A stretch of DNA of 64,000 nt from Corallococcus sp. AS-1-6 (GTDB lineage Bacteria > Myxococcota > Myxococcia > Myxococcales > Myxococcaceae). Position numbers and translations under genes: made by a program. Position 1 is the stretch's first letter. Every line of letters starts with the position of its first letter. The stretch lies in assembly GCF_020037015.1 (NCBI RefSeq), contig NZ_JAIQDE010000023.1:1-64000 (forward strand), written 5' to 3'. Below the pieces are notes generated by a model, which made no database searches, had not been told where the DNA came from, and saw only the letters and a list, made by a program, of their open reading frames with translations. Shown piece by piece: positions 34,412 through 42,918 of this stretch.

Positions 34412-34807
34412 ATGTCGGAGACCAAGATTCGCGTCCTCATCGTGGACGATGACCCGGACCAGCTCGCGCTGACGGAGCGCTCGTTGTCCTCGTACAACTT
34501 CGAGGTGCGGACGCACCGCTCGTCCCTGGGGGTCTCCAACCTGGTGCGCACCACGGCGCCGGACCTGGTGCTCCTGGACGTGAACATCCCCGCGCTGAGC
34601 GGCGACAAGGTGCTGGCGCTGGCCCGGCAGCAGGCGCCGGAGAACACCCGCTTCGTCCTCTACTCCGCCTCCGACGAGTCGAAGCTGCGCGCGCTGGCGC
34701 TGGCGGCGGGCGCGGACGGCTACCTGTCCAAGAGCACGCAGGGCGCGGACCTGGCGCGCAAGCTGGAGCGGCTGCACAAGCGCCCGCGCGTCGCCGCCGG
34801 CACCTGA
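34412..34807 (+). CDS. Stand-alone response regulator receiver
   Basis: 131 residues from ATG 34412, with GGGGGAG nine bases upstream. CheY-like domain only: DDD (12-14), Asp56 (VLLDVN), Ser85 (LYSAS), Lys107 (YLSKS). It is a close paralogue of the receiver at 23472-23891, with the same length of receiver and the same variable-position pattern. It is transcribed divergently from the coiled-coil/CheB pair across 257 bp, so it may belong to that signalling island although no kinase is directly coupled to it. Confidence 0.88.
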   Translation: MSETKIRVLIVDDDPDQLALTERSLSSYNFEVRTHRSSLGVSNLVRTTAPDLVLLDVNIPALSGDKVLALARQQAPENTRFVLYSASDESKLRALALAAGADGYLSKSTQGADLARKLERLHKRPRVAAGT

Positions 34808-34818
34808 CGGGACGCGGG

Positions 34819-36129
34819 CTATTCGCCCACGAGCGCGCCGACCTCCAGGAACACCTGCCGGAAGTCGCCCTGCGCGCCCACGAGGCGCAGGTTCTGGGCC
34901 AGCCCCCCGGTGGCGCGGAAGAACATCATCGCCTCCGGGGGAGGCCGGATGCGCATCATGCGCGCGGCGTTGCGCGTGAAGTGGTTGCGCATGTCGCGGT
35001 TGATGTCGCAGGTGCCGTAGTCATACGGCGCCGCGCGCATGGGCCGCCCGGCGATGTGGAGCACCTCGCGCAGCAGCAGCTCCGCCTCCGCCTCCGGCAG
35101 CTCCACGGAGAAGCCCACCTCCCGGCACAGGCCCAGCACGTCCAGCGTCTCCAGCCGCAGCGCCTGCTGGAACATGCGGCGGTTGGCCGCGACGAAGCCC
35201 GGGCTGAAGCGCTTGATGGAGCCGAAGTCCAAGAGGCCCATGCGCCCGTCCGGCATCACCATGAAGTTGCCGGGGTGCGGGTCCGCGTGGATTTCACCCG
35301 CGTCCAGGAAGGGCCCGTAGGTGGCGCGGATGAGCTGGCGCGCGACGCGGAAGCGCTCGGCGGGGTCCGGCGACGTCGTCACCCAGTCCTTGAGCGTCTG
35401 GCCCTCCAGCAGCTCCAGCGTGAGCACGCGGTGGGCGCTGCGCTCCTCGATGACCTGGGGCACGTAGAGGTCCGGCAGCCGCGCCACGCTCTTCGCGAAG
35501 CCCTGGGCGAGCTTCGCCTCGCGGCGGTAGTCCAGCTCCAGCATCAGCTCGTCGCGGAACTCCTGGAAGTAGGCGGTGCCGTCCATCACCCGCGACGTCT
35601 TGGACACCGTCTTCACGACGAGCCCCAGGTTGTCCATGTCGTGGCCCATGGACGCGTCGATGCCGGGATACTGCACCTTCACGGCGACGGCGCGGCCGTC
35701 ATGCAGCACCGCGCGGTGCACCTGGCCCAGCGACGCGGCGGCGAGCGCGTCCGGGGAGAACTCCTTGAACAGCGCCTCCGGCGGCGCGCCCAGCTCCTGC
35801 TGAATCACGCGCGACACCTGCGCGTAGGACATGGCCGGGGCCTGGTTCTGCAGCCGGGCCAGCATCTGCCGCACCTCCGGCGTGAGCAGGTCCGGGTCCA
35901 TGGAGAGCGCCTGGCCCAGCTTCATGGCCGCGCCCTTCATCTCCCCCAGCGTGGCCACCAGCTTCTCCGCGGTGCCCAGGCTGAGCAGGTCCGAGGGGCT
36001 GCCGCCGGAGAGCTGTTTGGCGCCCGCCTTGAGCACCTCCGAGCCCACGTGCATGGAGAGGCCCGCCAGCTTGCGCAGGCGGTTGAAGCGCCCCTGGGGC
36101 GGCAGCTTGTCGTCGGGTTCGGAAGCCAT
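34819..36129 (-). CDS. ABC1/UbiB-family protein kinase-like protein
   Basis: 436 residues from ATG 36129 (MASEPDDKLPP). Family hallmarks are the KxGQ motif (KLGQ, 70-73) in the N-terminal helical extension, the Ala-rich loop AAASLGQVHRA in place of a glycine-rich loop, VAVKVQYPG with the ATP-contact Lys, the catalytic loop HADPHPGNF and the metal-binding LLDFGS. UbiB/ADCK proteins support ubiquinone biosynthesis or lipid handling as ATPases. No ubi genes are here, so the role is open. It lies 75 bases downstream of the Ser/Thr kinase on the same strand, probably in one operon. Confidence 0.88.
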   Translation of the reverse strand: MASEPDDKLPPQGRFNRLRKLAGLSMHVGSEVLKAGAKQLSGGSPSDLLSLGTAEKLVATLGEMKGAAMKLGQALSMDPDLLTPEVRQMLARLQNQAPAMSYAQVSRVIQQELGAPPEALFKEFSPDALAAASLGQVHRAVLHDGRAVAVKVQYPGIDASMGHDMDNLGLVVKTVSKTSRVMDGTAYFQEFRDELMLELDYRREAKLAQGFAKSVARLPDLYVPQVIEERSAHRVLTLELLEGQTLKDWVTTSPDPAERFRVARQLIRATYGPFLDAGEIHADPHPGNFMVMPDGRMGLLDFGSIKRFSPGFVAANRRMFQQALRLETLDVLGLCREVGFSVELPEAEAELLLREVLHIAGRPMRAAPYDYGTCDINRDMRNHFTRNAARMMRIRPPPEAMMFFRATGGLAQNLRLVGAQGDFRQVFLEVGALVGE

Positions 36130-36204
36130 GGGAGAGCAGAGGATTAACGAAGACTCCCCTCCCATACGCAAGACGCCCCCAGGGTGGATGCGAGCCCGGC
36201 ACCC

Positions 36205-38136
36205 CTACCGGGGGGCGGCCGAGCCCCGCACCCGGGCCCGGAGGAAGCGCCAGCGCTTGAGCCCCTCCAGGTCCAGCGGGTCCGCGCGGACCGCCAGCTC
36301 GTAGGCGGCGAGCGCCTCCTCCAGCCTGCCCACGGACGCGAGCGCGTCACCGGACAGGCGGTGGACGGCGGCGCGGCCCTCGCGGCCGGTGTTGCCCGCG
36401 AGGAAGCGGCGGCGGCACTGCTCCAGCATGGTGGCGGTGAGGCCCGCGGCCAGGCACCGCTCGATGCCCTCCACGTTGCCCAGCGTGGCGTCGTACTCCA
36501 CGCGCCGCTCCACGTGGCCCAGCGTGTGGAGCGCCCCGGCCACGCGCTCCAGCGCGCGCTCCACCTGGGCGCGCTGGCCCTCCGACAGCGGGCGGGCCTT
36601 GAGCAGCTCCAGCGCCCCGCGGGCGCGCTGGGCCGCGGTGCGCACGGACTCCAGCGTGGCGTCGCGCGGCAGCTCCAGCACGGCGTACGGGTCCCCGGCG
36701 AGCCGCCGGCGGAACCCCTGGAGGACGGCCTCCGCCTGCGCGTCCTCGGGCGTGGGGATGGCGGCGGTGGCGGCGCTCCGCGCGGACGTCGCGCGCGCGG
36801 CGTTGCGGAGCTGGGCCAGTTGGGCCTGGAAGGCGGGGCTGGCGTCGCGCAGTTGCACGCCGAAGCCCGGGGGCATGTTCCACGCCTGGGCCTGCTCGGC
36901 GGTGACGTGGCGCACCACCTGCGCGGTGCACGGCAGCTCGCCGCCGGGCAGCCGCAGCACCAGCGACACCTCCGACAGGAGCGCGGGCGGCGGCGCGAGC
37001 GACTGGAAGAAGAGGCCGGAGCGGCCCACCCACTCGCCCTTGAGCTCCACGGGGGCCTGCGCGCCCGGGCCGCGCAGGAGCGCGGTGAGCGGCGGCGCGG
37101 TGGGCGCGGGCGGCGGCGCGAGCGACGCCTCCAGGGCCGCCCTCAGCTCCGCGGCGGAGGCGAAGCGGTGTTCGGGCCGCTTGGCCAGCGCGCGCAGCAG
37201 CACCCGCGACAGGGCCTCCGGCACGGTGGGGTTCAGCTCGTGCGGCGGGACGGGGTCCTTCTGCAGGTGGCCCACCAGGATTTCGGCGGCGGTGCGGCCG
37301 TGGAAGGGCACCTGGCCGGTGAGCAGCAGGTACGCGAGCACGCCGGCCGCGTACAGGTCGCTGCGCGCGTCCACGATGCCGTCGCCGCACTGCTCGGGGG
37401 CCATGAACTCCGGCGTGCCCAGCAGGACGCCCACCTCGGTGGTCATCTCCCCGGCGGGGCGCGACAGGAGCTTGGCGATGCCGAAGTCGAGCAGCTTCAC
37501 GCGCTGCTTGCCGCTGGGGCTGGGGACGAGGAAGACGTTGGCGGGCTTCAGGTCGCGGTGGACGATGCCGTGCGCGTGCGCGGCGCCCAGGGCGTCACAC
37601 ACCTGCGCCATCAGCTCCACCACCAGCGCCGGGGCCATGGGGCCGCGGGCGAAGCTGGCCAGGCTGTCCCCCTCCAGGTACTCCATGACGAGGTACGGGC
37701 GCCCGTCGCGCGAGTCCAGGTCGTAGAGGGTGACGACGTTCTCGTGCTGCACGAGCGTGAGCGTGCGGGCCTCGGACAGGAAGCGCGCGACCAGCTCCGG
37801 GGCCTGGGCCAGGTGCGCGTGGAGCACCTTGATGGCCACGCGCTTCTGGATGAGCGTGTGCTCCGCCAGGAACACGGTGCCCATGCCGCCGCGGCCCAGC
37901 TCGCGCACGACGCGGAAGCGGCCGAACTCCTGGCCCACGAGCGACGGCACCACGGGCGTGGGAGACGACATGGGCGTGGGCGGCGACGGCAGCGCCGACG
38001 CGGGCCCGGGAGGCGGCGTGCCGGCGTAGAGCATCGTGCCGCCGTTGAGGTCCAGCCCGCGCATCAGCGTGGGACACGCCTCCGCGTCCGAGTGGGGCTG
38101 ACCGCAAGAGCAGATGACAGGCGACGGGGCGAGCAC
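36205..38136 (-). CDS. Ser/Thr protein kinase with PilZ-like and degenerate J-like regions
   Basis: 643 residues. The short N-terminus has CSCGQPHSDAEAC, a possible small metal knuckle, then a Pro-rich linker. The Hanks-type kinase domain (about 73-340) is complete: GRGGMGTVF, Lys103 (AIK), HRDLKPAN with Asp195, DFG 217-219, GTPEFMAPEQ. There is no transmembrane helix. A PilZ-like beta domain (about 365-450; GRSGLFFQS, VQLRDASPAF) resembles those found in many myxobacterial proteins. A region reading DPYAVLELPRDAT recalls a J domain but has no HPD. The C-terminal 90 residues look TPR-like. It probably phosphorylates targets in response to c-di-GMP or partner binding, which is inference. Confidence 0.88.
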   Translation of the reverse strand: MLAPSPVICSCGQPHSDAEACPTLMRGLDLNGGTMLYAGTPPPGPASALPSPPTPMSSPTPVVPSLVGQEFGRFRVVRELGRGGMGTVFLAEHTLIQKRVAIKVLHAHLAQAPELVARFLSEARTLTLVQHENVVTLYDLDSRDGRPYLVMEYLEGDSLASFARGPMAPALVVELMAQVCDALGAAHAHGIVHRDLKPANVFLVPSPSGKQRVKLLDFGIAKLLSRPAGEMTTEVGVLLGTPEFMAPEQCGDGIVDARSDLYAAGVLAYLLLTGQVPFHGRTAAEILVGHLQKDPVPPHELNPTVPEALSRVLLRALAKRPEHRFASAAELRAALEASLAPPPAPTAPPLTALLRGPGAQAPVELKGEWVGRSGLFFQSLAPPPALLSEVSLVLRLPGGELPCTAQVVRHVTAEQAQAWNMPPGFGVQLRDASPAFQAQLAQLRNAARATSARSAATAAIPTPEDAQAEAVLQGFRRRLAGDPYAVLELPRDATLESVRTAAQRARGALELLKARPLSEGQRAQVERALERVAGALHTLGHVERRVEYDATLGNVEGIERCLAAGLTATMLEQCRRRFLAGNTGREGRAAVHRLSGDALASVGRLEEALAAYELAVRADPLDLEGLKRWRFLRARVRGSAAPR

Positions 38137-38724
38137 GAGGGACCGGTAACCAGGGGAATGCGGTGTGGGGATGCGGACAGCGTCAGCGGCCGATGCGAGC
38201 GGTGTGCCAGGAACCGGGGCTTTCCGGTTCGCGCGGACGGGTGCGCCAACCGGTTGATCCGCTTCGCCTTTGCGATACTCGGATGCGGCCTGGGTCCCAG
38301 CTCATGGACAGACACCCCTCGCTTTCGGGGAGTTTTTACAGCCCCGGGACGGAACCGTTTTCCGTCCTGCACATCCCAATACGTTCAGTCCGCAAGACCT
38401 TGGACGACTTCCGCCCTGCCTTCCCTTCAACCGTCCTGCCGCGCCGCGAAAGTCCCTTCAAGATGACAGCACGCCGTGCGGGTTTCCAGTGCGCAGCGAC
38501 ACGAACATCCAGACTGGAAAACATCTCGTTCAGTCTCGAAGTAAGCCGTGATTGCGTGTCTGGCGGCGGGAGCCGGGAAGGCCCTGTGGCGCACGAGGAA
38601 CGTACGGATCCAACGGTGTCGTGAGGCCGACAAATCGGCCCGGGATGAAGAGTCCTGCACGGATGGCGGGGGTTTCCGGGCTTCTGGCGGGACGCGGCTG
38701 CGTGCGGTGGGGACGCGGGGTCCG
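38137..38724. other. Intergenic region, 588 bp, with three hairpins
   Basis: No convincing gene on either strand; the short open frames have poor codon bias. It is less GC-rich than its surroundings. Hairpins: GAACCGG...CCGGTTC near 38212-38231; CCCC/GGGG with an inner CG pair followed by AG and five T (38315-38337), which looks like a plus-strand intrinsic terminator; and GACGGAA...TTCCGTC (38348-38366). The Ser/Thr kinase promoter should be at the left end. A short plus-strand RNA ending near 38337 is possible but unsupported by any other sign. Confidence 0.5.
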
Positions 38725-39219
38725 TCACCCGTCCTGCATCAGCTCCTTCAGCCAGAACCAGCGTCCCTTGGAGCGGAGCGCGCCCGCCAGGAACTCGGAG
38801 AAGGAGCGGGCGATCCGGGGGCACTGGGATGGATCCGGGAAGCCTTCGCGGAAGCCGTCGCGCAGGGGATAGCGGCCGTCGTGCTGCTCGCTGACGTCGA
38901 GCAGGATGTAGTTGCCGTCGCGGACCTCGCAGAGGGCGTACCAGGACGCGGGCCCGGACCGGTCCGTGTCGTCCTGGCTCATGACGATCCGCGCGCGGCG
39001 GAGTTCGGACAGTGGGGCGAAGGAGAACGCGGGGTCGGCGCGGTCGAACAGGTCCGCGCCGTCGCAGTGCAGGTAGAAGGCGCGGAGGTCCGGGTCCAGG
39101 CGCCAGCCGGCGCGTTGCTCGAAGGCGTCAATCTGCGCGGGCGTCGCGGGAAAGCGTGCGTGGTGGAGGCGCGAGACCTCTTCGAGCAGGGCGCTCATCG
39201 ACATGGGATCATTCGCCAT
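38725..39219 (-). CDS. SMI1/KNR4-family (SUKH) immunity protein
   Basis: 164 residues from ATG 39219 (MANDPMSMSALLEEV), overlapping the toxin-like gene by 11 bases. The sequence runs through the SUKH pattern: an N-terminal helix with IDAFEQRAGWRLDPDLRAFYLHCDGADLF, then strand-rich SFAPLSEL, the WYALCEVRDGNYILLDV core and a C-terminal SFSEFLAGAL helix. In bacteria this superfamily mostly serves as immunity proteins neutralising the nuclease toxin encoded next door. The overlap with the lipoprotein nuclease supports that role. Confidence 0.85.
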   Translation of the reverse strand: MANDPMSMSALLEEVSRLHHARFPATPAQIDAFEQRAGWRLDPDLRAFYLHCDGADLFDRADPAFSFAPLSELRRARIVMSQDDTDRSGPASWYALCEVRDGNYILLDVSEQHDGRYPLRDGFREGFPDPSQCPRIARSFSEFLAGALRSKGRWFWLKELMQDG

Positions 39220-39850
39220 AGGGATAGCTCGGGCCCACGCCGGTCCACGGGGGCTGGTTCGCGTAGCACTGGGCATACAGCCCGTTCAGCGTCTGGTGGA
39301 TGTCCTTGGGGAACGGGAGGATGTTGTCCCAGTCCGTGGGATTGCCACCATGGCTGAGGTCCCGGATGTGGTGGCCCTGGTAGGGCTTCCCGTTGGCCTC
39401 GGTGGGCCATGCACCGAAGCGTTCGGCCCAGCGGCCTCGGAATCCGTCGCGGATGTTGTCCCAACGGTCGCGGGCCGCGGCGTTCTGGGCCACGGAGAGC
39501 GTGCCGTAGTTGCAGCAGCAGTGCGTCATGCCGAACCGGCTTCCCGCTCGCACGATTGAACCCTCGAAGTCCATCTTCACATCCGCGAGCCACATGCAGC
39601 CCTGAAGGACATGGCCGGAGCCAGAACACTTCTCGCGGCAGTAGTCCATGAGTTGAGCGCTGCACTGCCAGGGGCCGTAGTGGATGACGGTGCGGAACTG
39701 GCCTCCACCAGGGACATTCACCAACGGGCCCACCCATTTCCGGGCACTGGGGGTGGGGTTGGGCGTTGGCCCTTCGGCACATGCAGAGAGGAGCAAGGCG
39801 CTCACCAGAACCGTGAACCGACACGTGAGCTCATTGCATTTGATGATCAT
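39209..39850 (-). CDS. Lipoprotein toxin with HNH-like nuclease end (SitA-like)
   Basis: 213 residues. The N-terminus is a lipoprotein signal (FTVLVSALLLSAC, Cys24), so the protein should be lipidated. A cysteine-rich middle domain follows (WQC, CREKC, QGC, HCCCNY). The C-terminal 60 residues contain GHHIRDLSHGG, DNILPFP and an H185, the HxH...N...H spacing of HNH/endonuclease VII toxins. A lipoprotein nuclease followed by an overlapping SUKH immunity gene is the arrangement of the myxobacterial SitA/SitI swarm-inhibition cassettes, which pass between kin by outer-membrane exchange. The assignment to that group is from pattern and memory, not a search. Confidence 0.75.
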   Translation of the reverse strand: MIIKCNELTCRFTVLVSALLLSACAEGPTPNPTPSARKWVGPLVNVPGGGQFRTVIHYGPWQCSAQLMDYCREKCSGSGHVLQGCMWLADVKMDFEGSIVRAGSRFGMTHCCCNYGTLSVAQNAAARDRWDNIRDGFRGRWAERFGAWPTEANGKPYQGHHIRDLSHGGNPTDWDNILPFPKDIHQTLNGLYAQCYANQPPWTGVGPSYPYGE

Positions 39851-39913
39851 GGGTGCACCCTACTGTGCGAGCACACGCGCCAATGGCAGCACGACTGCTG
39901 ATAGGAAGGAAGC

Positions 39914-40330
39914 ATGCCGCTCCGGTCCGCAGGGAACTTCCGCGAGCTCAATCCGGGATCCGACGAGGGTCCATCCATCGTGGAAGCGTGCGGGAAGATT
40001 CCGGAGGCGGAGCGCAGCCGGATCGGGCGCTATCTCGCGACGGGCGCCGTCTTCGCGGTCAGTTCGGGGCCGCTGAGTGACTGGTTCACGGGCGAGAAGA
40101 ACATCGCGCCCCACCACACGCAGACGGATGGCGTCTGGCACTGGCGGGCGGACCTTGCGTACTACGTTCTGCGTTACGGCGTGGCGCTTCCGGATGCGCT
40201 CCTGCGACACATGCGGGACCTGGACTGGAAGTGCCCGGTCCTGTCGCGGCAGGAACTGCACGCGCTGTCGGAGCAACTCACGCTTGAGAACAAGGTCCAG
40301 CAGAAGCTGCGACGGCGGCCCCAGAAGTGA
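39914..40330 (+). CDS. Hypothetical protein
   Basis: 138 residues, ATG 39914 with AGGAAGGA about nine bases upstream. Soluble, with no signal peptide. A Trp/His/Tyr-rich centre (APHHTQTDGVWHWRADLAYYV) and a basic C-terminus. I do not recognise the family, though similar hypothetical proteins with the HHTQTDG...WHWRADLAYY pattern exist in other high-GC bacteria. It is divergent from the lipoprotein toxin (63-bp gap), so a link to the toxin/immunity locus, for instance a second immunity or accessory gene, is possible but not shown. Confidence 0.6.
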   Translation: MPLRSAGNFRELNPGSDEGPSIVEACGKIPEAERSRIGRYLATGAVFAVSSGPLSDWFTGEKNIAPHHTQTDGVWHWRADLAYYVLRYGVALPDALLRHMRDLDWKCPVLSRQELHALSEQLTLENKVQQKLRRRPQK

Positions 40331-40349
40331 CGGATTGACGGCGCCCTTC

Positions 40350-41291
40350 TCACGGCGCGAGCTGGACGTCTGGCTTTACGTCCGTGAGCAACCCGAGCAC
40401 CTCATCCCGGTACGGCAGCCCCGCCTGTGCTCCCAGCCGCGTCGTCGCGATGGCGGCGGCGGCGTGCGCGAAGCGCGCGGCGGAGAGCAGCGGCTGGCCT
40501 TCCGCCAGGGCGACACTGAGCGCCGCGGAGAACGCGTCCCCTGCTCCGGTCGTATCCACCGTGTCCACCGGCAGCTCGGGCAGCCACGCCTCCTCCTCCC
40601 TCGACACCAGCAGACTGCCCCCGGGCGCCGCGATGATGGCCGCCCCCACTCCACGCATCAGCAGGTTGCTGGCGGCTCTCCGCGCGGACGCACGGTCATG
40701 CACCCGGATGCCTGTCAGCGCCCTCGCCTCGAAGGCGTTGGGCCGGAGCACGTGCACGTCCTCCAGCAACACCTCCGGCAACGGCATCGCCGGCGCGGGA
40801 TCCATCACCACCCGGACACCCGCCGCTCGCGCCAGACGGACCGCCGCCTGGACCGCGTCCAACGGCACCTCCAACTGCACGAGCAACACCTTCGCGGTGG
40901 CGATCCGCTCCGCGCTCCGCAACACATCCCGGATGGAAAGTCTGTGATTGGCGCCCGGCGAAAAGAGGGTCTGCTTCCTCCCACGTCCATCCACCATCAC
41001 CAGCACCGCGCCCGAAGGCGCGGCTGGATCCGGCACCACCCCCTCCAGCGCGACGCCCTCCCGCTCCAGCCCCGCCACCTGCCTCAGGCCGCGCCCATCC
41101 GTCCCCACCCGCGCCACCAGCGAGGCCCGCGCGCCCAACCTCACGGCGGCCACCGCGCCGTTCGCCCCCTTCCCTCCGAGCGCCTCCTGGAAGACGTCGC
41201 CCTCGGCGCTGCCTCCCGGCTCCGGCAGTGACGGCCCGCGCACCAGGTAGTCCGTGGCCACGCCCCCCACCACCACGATGCGCGGTTTCAT
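40350..41291 (-). CDS. PfkB-family carbohydrate kinase (ribokinase-like)
   Basis: 313 residues from ATG 41291, overlapping the hydrolase stop (ATGA). Both PfkB signatures are present: the N-terminal EALGGKGANGAVAAVRLGA and the C-terminal DTTGAGDAFSAAL with the catalytic Asp. Ribokinases share the GGKGxNQA pattern, so D-ribose or a nucleoside is the likely substrate. Third gene of an operon with a phosphoribosyltransferase and a hydrolase, which also hints at ribose or PRPP-linked metabolism. The exact sugar is not determinable here. Confidence 0.85.
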   Translation of the reverse strand: MKPRIVVVGGVATDYLVRGPSLPEPGGSAEGDVFQEALGGKGANGAVAAVRLGARASLVARVGTDGRGLRQVAGLEREGVALEGVVPDPAAPSGAVLVMVDGRGRKQTLFSPGANHRLSIRDVLRSAERIATAKVLLVQLEVPLDAVQAAVRLARAAGVRVVMDPAPAMPLPEVLLEDVHVLRPNAFEARALTGIRVHDRASARRAASNLLMRGVGAAIIAAPGGSLLVSREEEAWLPELPVDTVDTTGAGDAFSAALSVALAEGQPLLSAARFAHAAAAIATTRLGAQAGLPYRDEVLGLLTDVKPDVQLAP

Positions 41292-41989
41292 GGCGGAGCC
41301 TCGCCGGACGGGCGCTCCCGCGCGGCCGTGGCCAGGTGCTCGAGGAACCAGTCCCGGGCCAACCGCGCCGCCTGCTCCAACGTCCCCGGCTCCTCGAAGA
41401 GGTGCGTCGCCCCGGGCACGATCTCCAGCCACTTGTGCGTCCGCAGCGCCTCCATTGCCTGCCGGTTGAGTGCAATCACCTCGGTGTCATCCCCCCCCAC
41501 GATGAGCAGGGTGGGCGCCCGCACCGCCGGCAGCACCGCGCCCGCGAGGTCCGGACGCCCGCCCCGGGACACCACCGCCTGGACCGCTTCGGGCATTCGC
41601 CCCGCGGCCACCAGCGCCGCTCCCGCCCCCGTGCTCGAACCAATCAACCCGAGCGGCTGCCCCTCCAGCCCCGGCACCCGCGCCAGCCACCGCGTGGCCC
41701 CCACGAGCCGCCGCGCCAGCAGCTCGATGTCGAAGCGCAGGTGCCGCGTCCACCGCTCGGCCTCCTCCTCCTCCGGCGTGAGCAGGTCCATGAGCAGCGT
41801 CGCCAGCCCCGCCCGCTGCATCACTCCCGCGACGTACCGGTTGCGCGGGCTGAAGCGGCTGCTGCCGCTGCCGTGCGCGAACAACACCACGCCCGAGACC
41901 GCCTCCGGGACGCTCAGCGTTCCGTCCAACCACACGCCGGGCTCCCCCTCCACCCGCACCGCGTGCTCCGAGATTCGTCGCTCCGCCAT
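41288..41989 (-). CDS. Dienelactone-hydrolase-like alpha/beta hydrolase
   Basis: 233 residues. Hydrolase elements are intact: oxyanion FAHGSGSS, nucleophile elbow GSSTG with Ser119, acid in VGGDDTEV and His in [10 protein letters not shown]. Proteins of this type are often encoded beside, or fused to, phosphoribosyltransferases of the kind 20 bases upstream. The natural substrate is unknown. Its paralogue at 27813-28604 keeps the fold but has lost the Ser and the HG motif, which makes this copy a useful reference. It overlaps the kinase gene by 4 bases. Confidence 0.87.
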   Translation of the reverse strand: MAERRISEHAVRVEGEPGVWLDGTLSVPEAVSGVVLFAHGSGSSRFSPRNRYVAGVMQRAGLATLLMDLLTPEEEEAERWTRHLRFDIELLARRLVGATRWLARVPGLEGQPLGLIGSSTGAGAALVAAGRMPEAVQAVVSRGGRPDLAGAVLPAVRAPTLLIVGGDDTEVIALNRQAMEALRTHKWLEIVPGATHLFEEPGTLEQAARLARDWFLEHLATAARERPSGEAPP

Positions 41990-42009
41990 GTCTCAACCCT
42001 CCATTGGTT

Positions 42010-42681
42010 TCACGGCGCCTCCGGGGCCATCCCCTCACCGTGCGCCGCGCGCGCCAGCAGCTCGCGCACCTCGTCGTCGGTGGTCTGCGTGAAGTCCTCG
42101 AACCACTGCCCCACCGCGTAGAACGGCTCCGGGGTCTGGAGGCAGACGAGCAGGTCCGCCTCGCGCTCCAGGTCCGCGCACGTCTCCGGCGCGCCCACCG
42201 GCACTCCCACCACGATGCGCGCGGGCTGATGTTGACGCAGCGCCCGGAGCGCCGCCCGCATGGTGGAGCCCGTGGCCAGCCCGTCATCCACCAGGACCAC
42301 CGTCCGCCCTTCCACGGGCGCGGGCGGCCTGCCGTCGCGGAAGAGCTGCTCCCGCCGGACCAGCTCCCGCGCCTCACGCTCGGCCGCCGCCGCGATGGCC
42401 GACCGGGGAATCCCCAGCCTCCGCACGACGCTCTCGTTGAGGACCGTGACGCCCCCCGTGGCGATGGCCCCCATGGCCAGCTCCTCGTGCCCCGGCGTGC
42501 CCAGCTTGCGCACCACGAACACGTCCAGCGGCACCCCGAGGATTCGAGCGACCTCGAAGCCCACCGGCACCCCGCCGCGCGGCAGCGCCAACACCAACAG
42601 GTCCCCGCCTCCACCAAGCAGGTCGCGGAGCCGTTGGCCCAACGCGCGGCCCGCCTCGACGCGGTCTCTGAACAATTGCAT
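42010..42681 (-). CDS. Type I phosphoribosyltransferase-family protein
   Basis: 223 residues from ATG 42681 ([12 protein letters not shown]). The PRPP-binding loop [18 protein letters not shown] is exact. The N-terminal [15 protein letters not shown] and [17 protein letters not shown] blocks are typical of the stand-alone family often found beside dienelactone-like hydrolases, in which the base specificity is unknown. A C-terminal [17 protein letters not shown] is also family-typical. It heads the three-gene operon. The 237-bp gap to the divergent aldehyde dehydrogenase contains AT-rich stretches (ACCATTAACAAACATTTGCC) that should hold both promoters. Confidence 0.85.
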   Translation of the reverse strand: MQLFRDRVEAGRALGQRLRDLLGGGGDLLVLALPRGGVPVGFEVARILGVPLDVFVVRKLGTPGHEELAMGAIATGGVTVLNESVVRRLGIPRSAIAAAAEREARELVRREQLFRDGRPPAPVEGRTVVLVDDGLATGSTMRAALRALRQHQPARIVVGVPVGAPETCADLEREADLLVCLQTPEPFYAVGQWFEDFTQTTDDEVRELLARAAHGEGMAPEAP

Positions 42682-42918
42682 GACGTGCCCCCAGTGACGT
42701 CCTCCTCCTTGAGGTGGAAGACGTGCCGGATGGCAGCAAGGGCACCCTGCCCGCCCGCTCCCATCACACCCGAGTCACCGGGCACCCGATTCAGCCATCA
42801 ACCATTAACAAACATTTGCCTCCAGCCCCGCGCGCGCGACGCGGAGCGTCACCGGCCTATGGTCTGTCCCGCGTCAAACCCCACGGGAGTGCGTCAAAAC
42901 CCAACGCAGGGAGTCCTC

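Noticed and set aside
38163-38624. A 153-codon open frame in the intergenic region
   Set aside because: Unusual composition, no third-position GC pattern, no ribosome site and no relation to neighbours.
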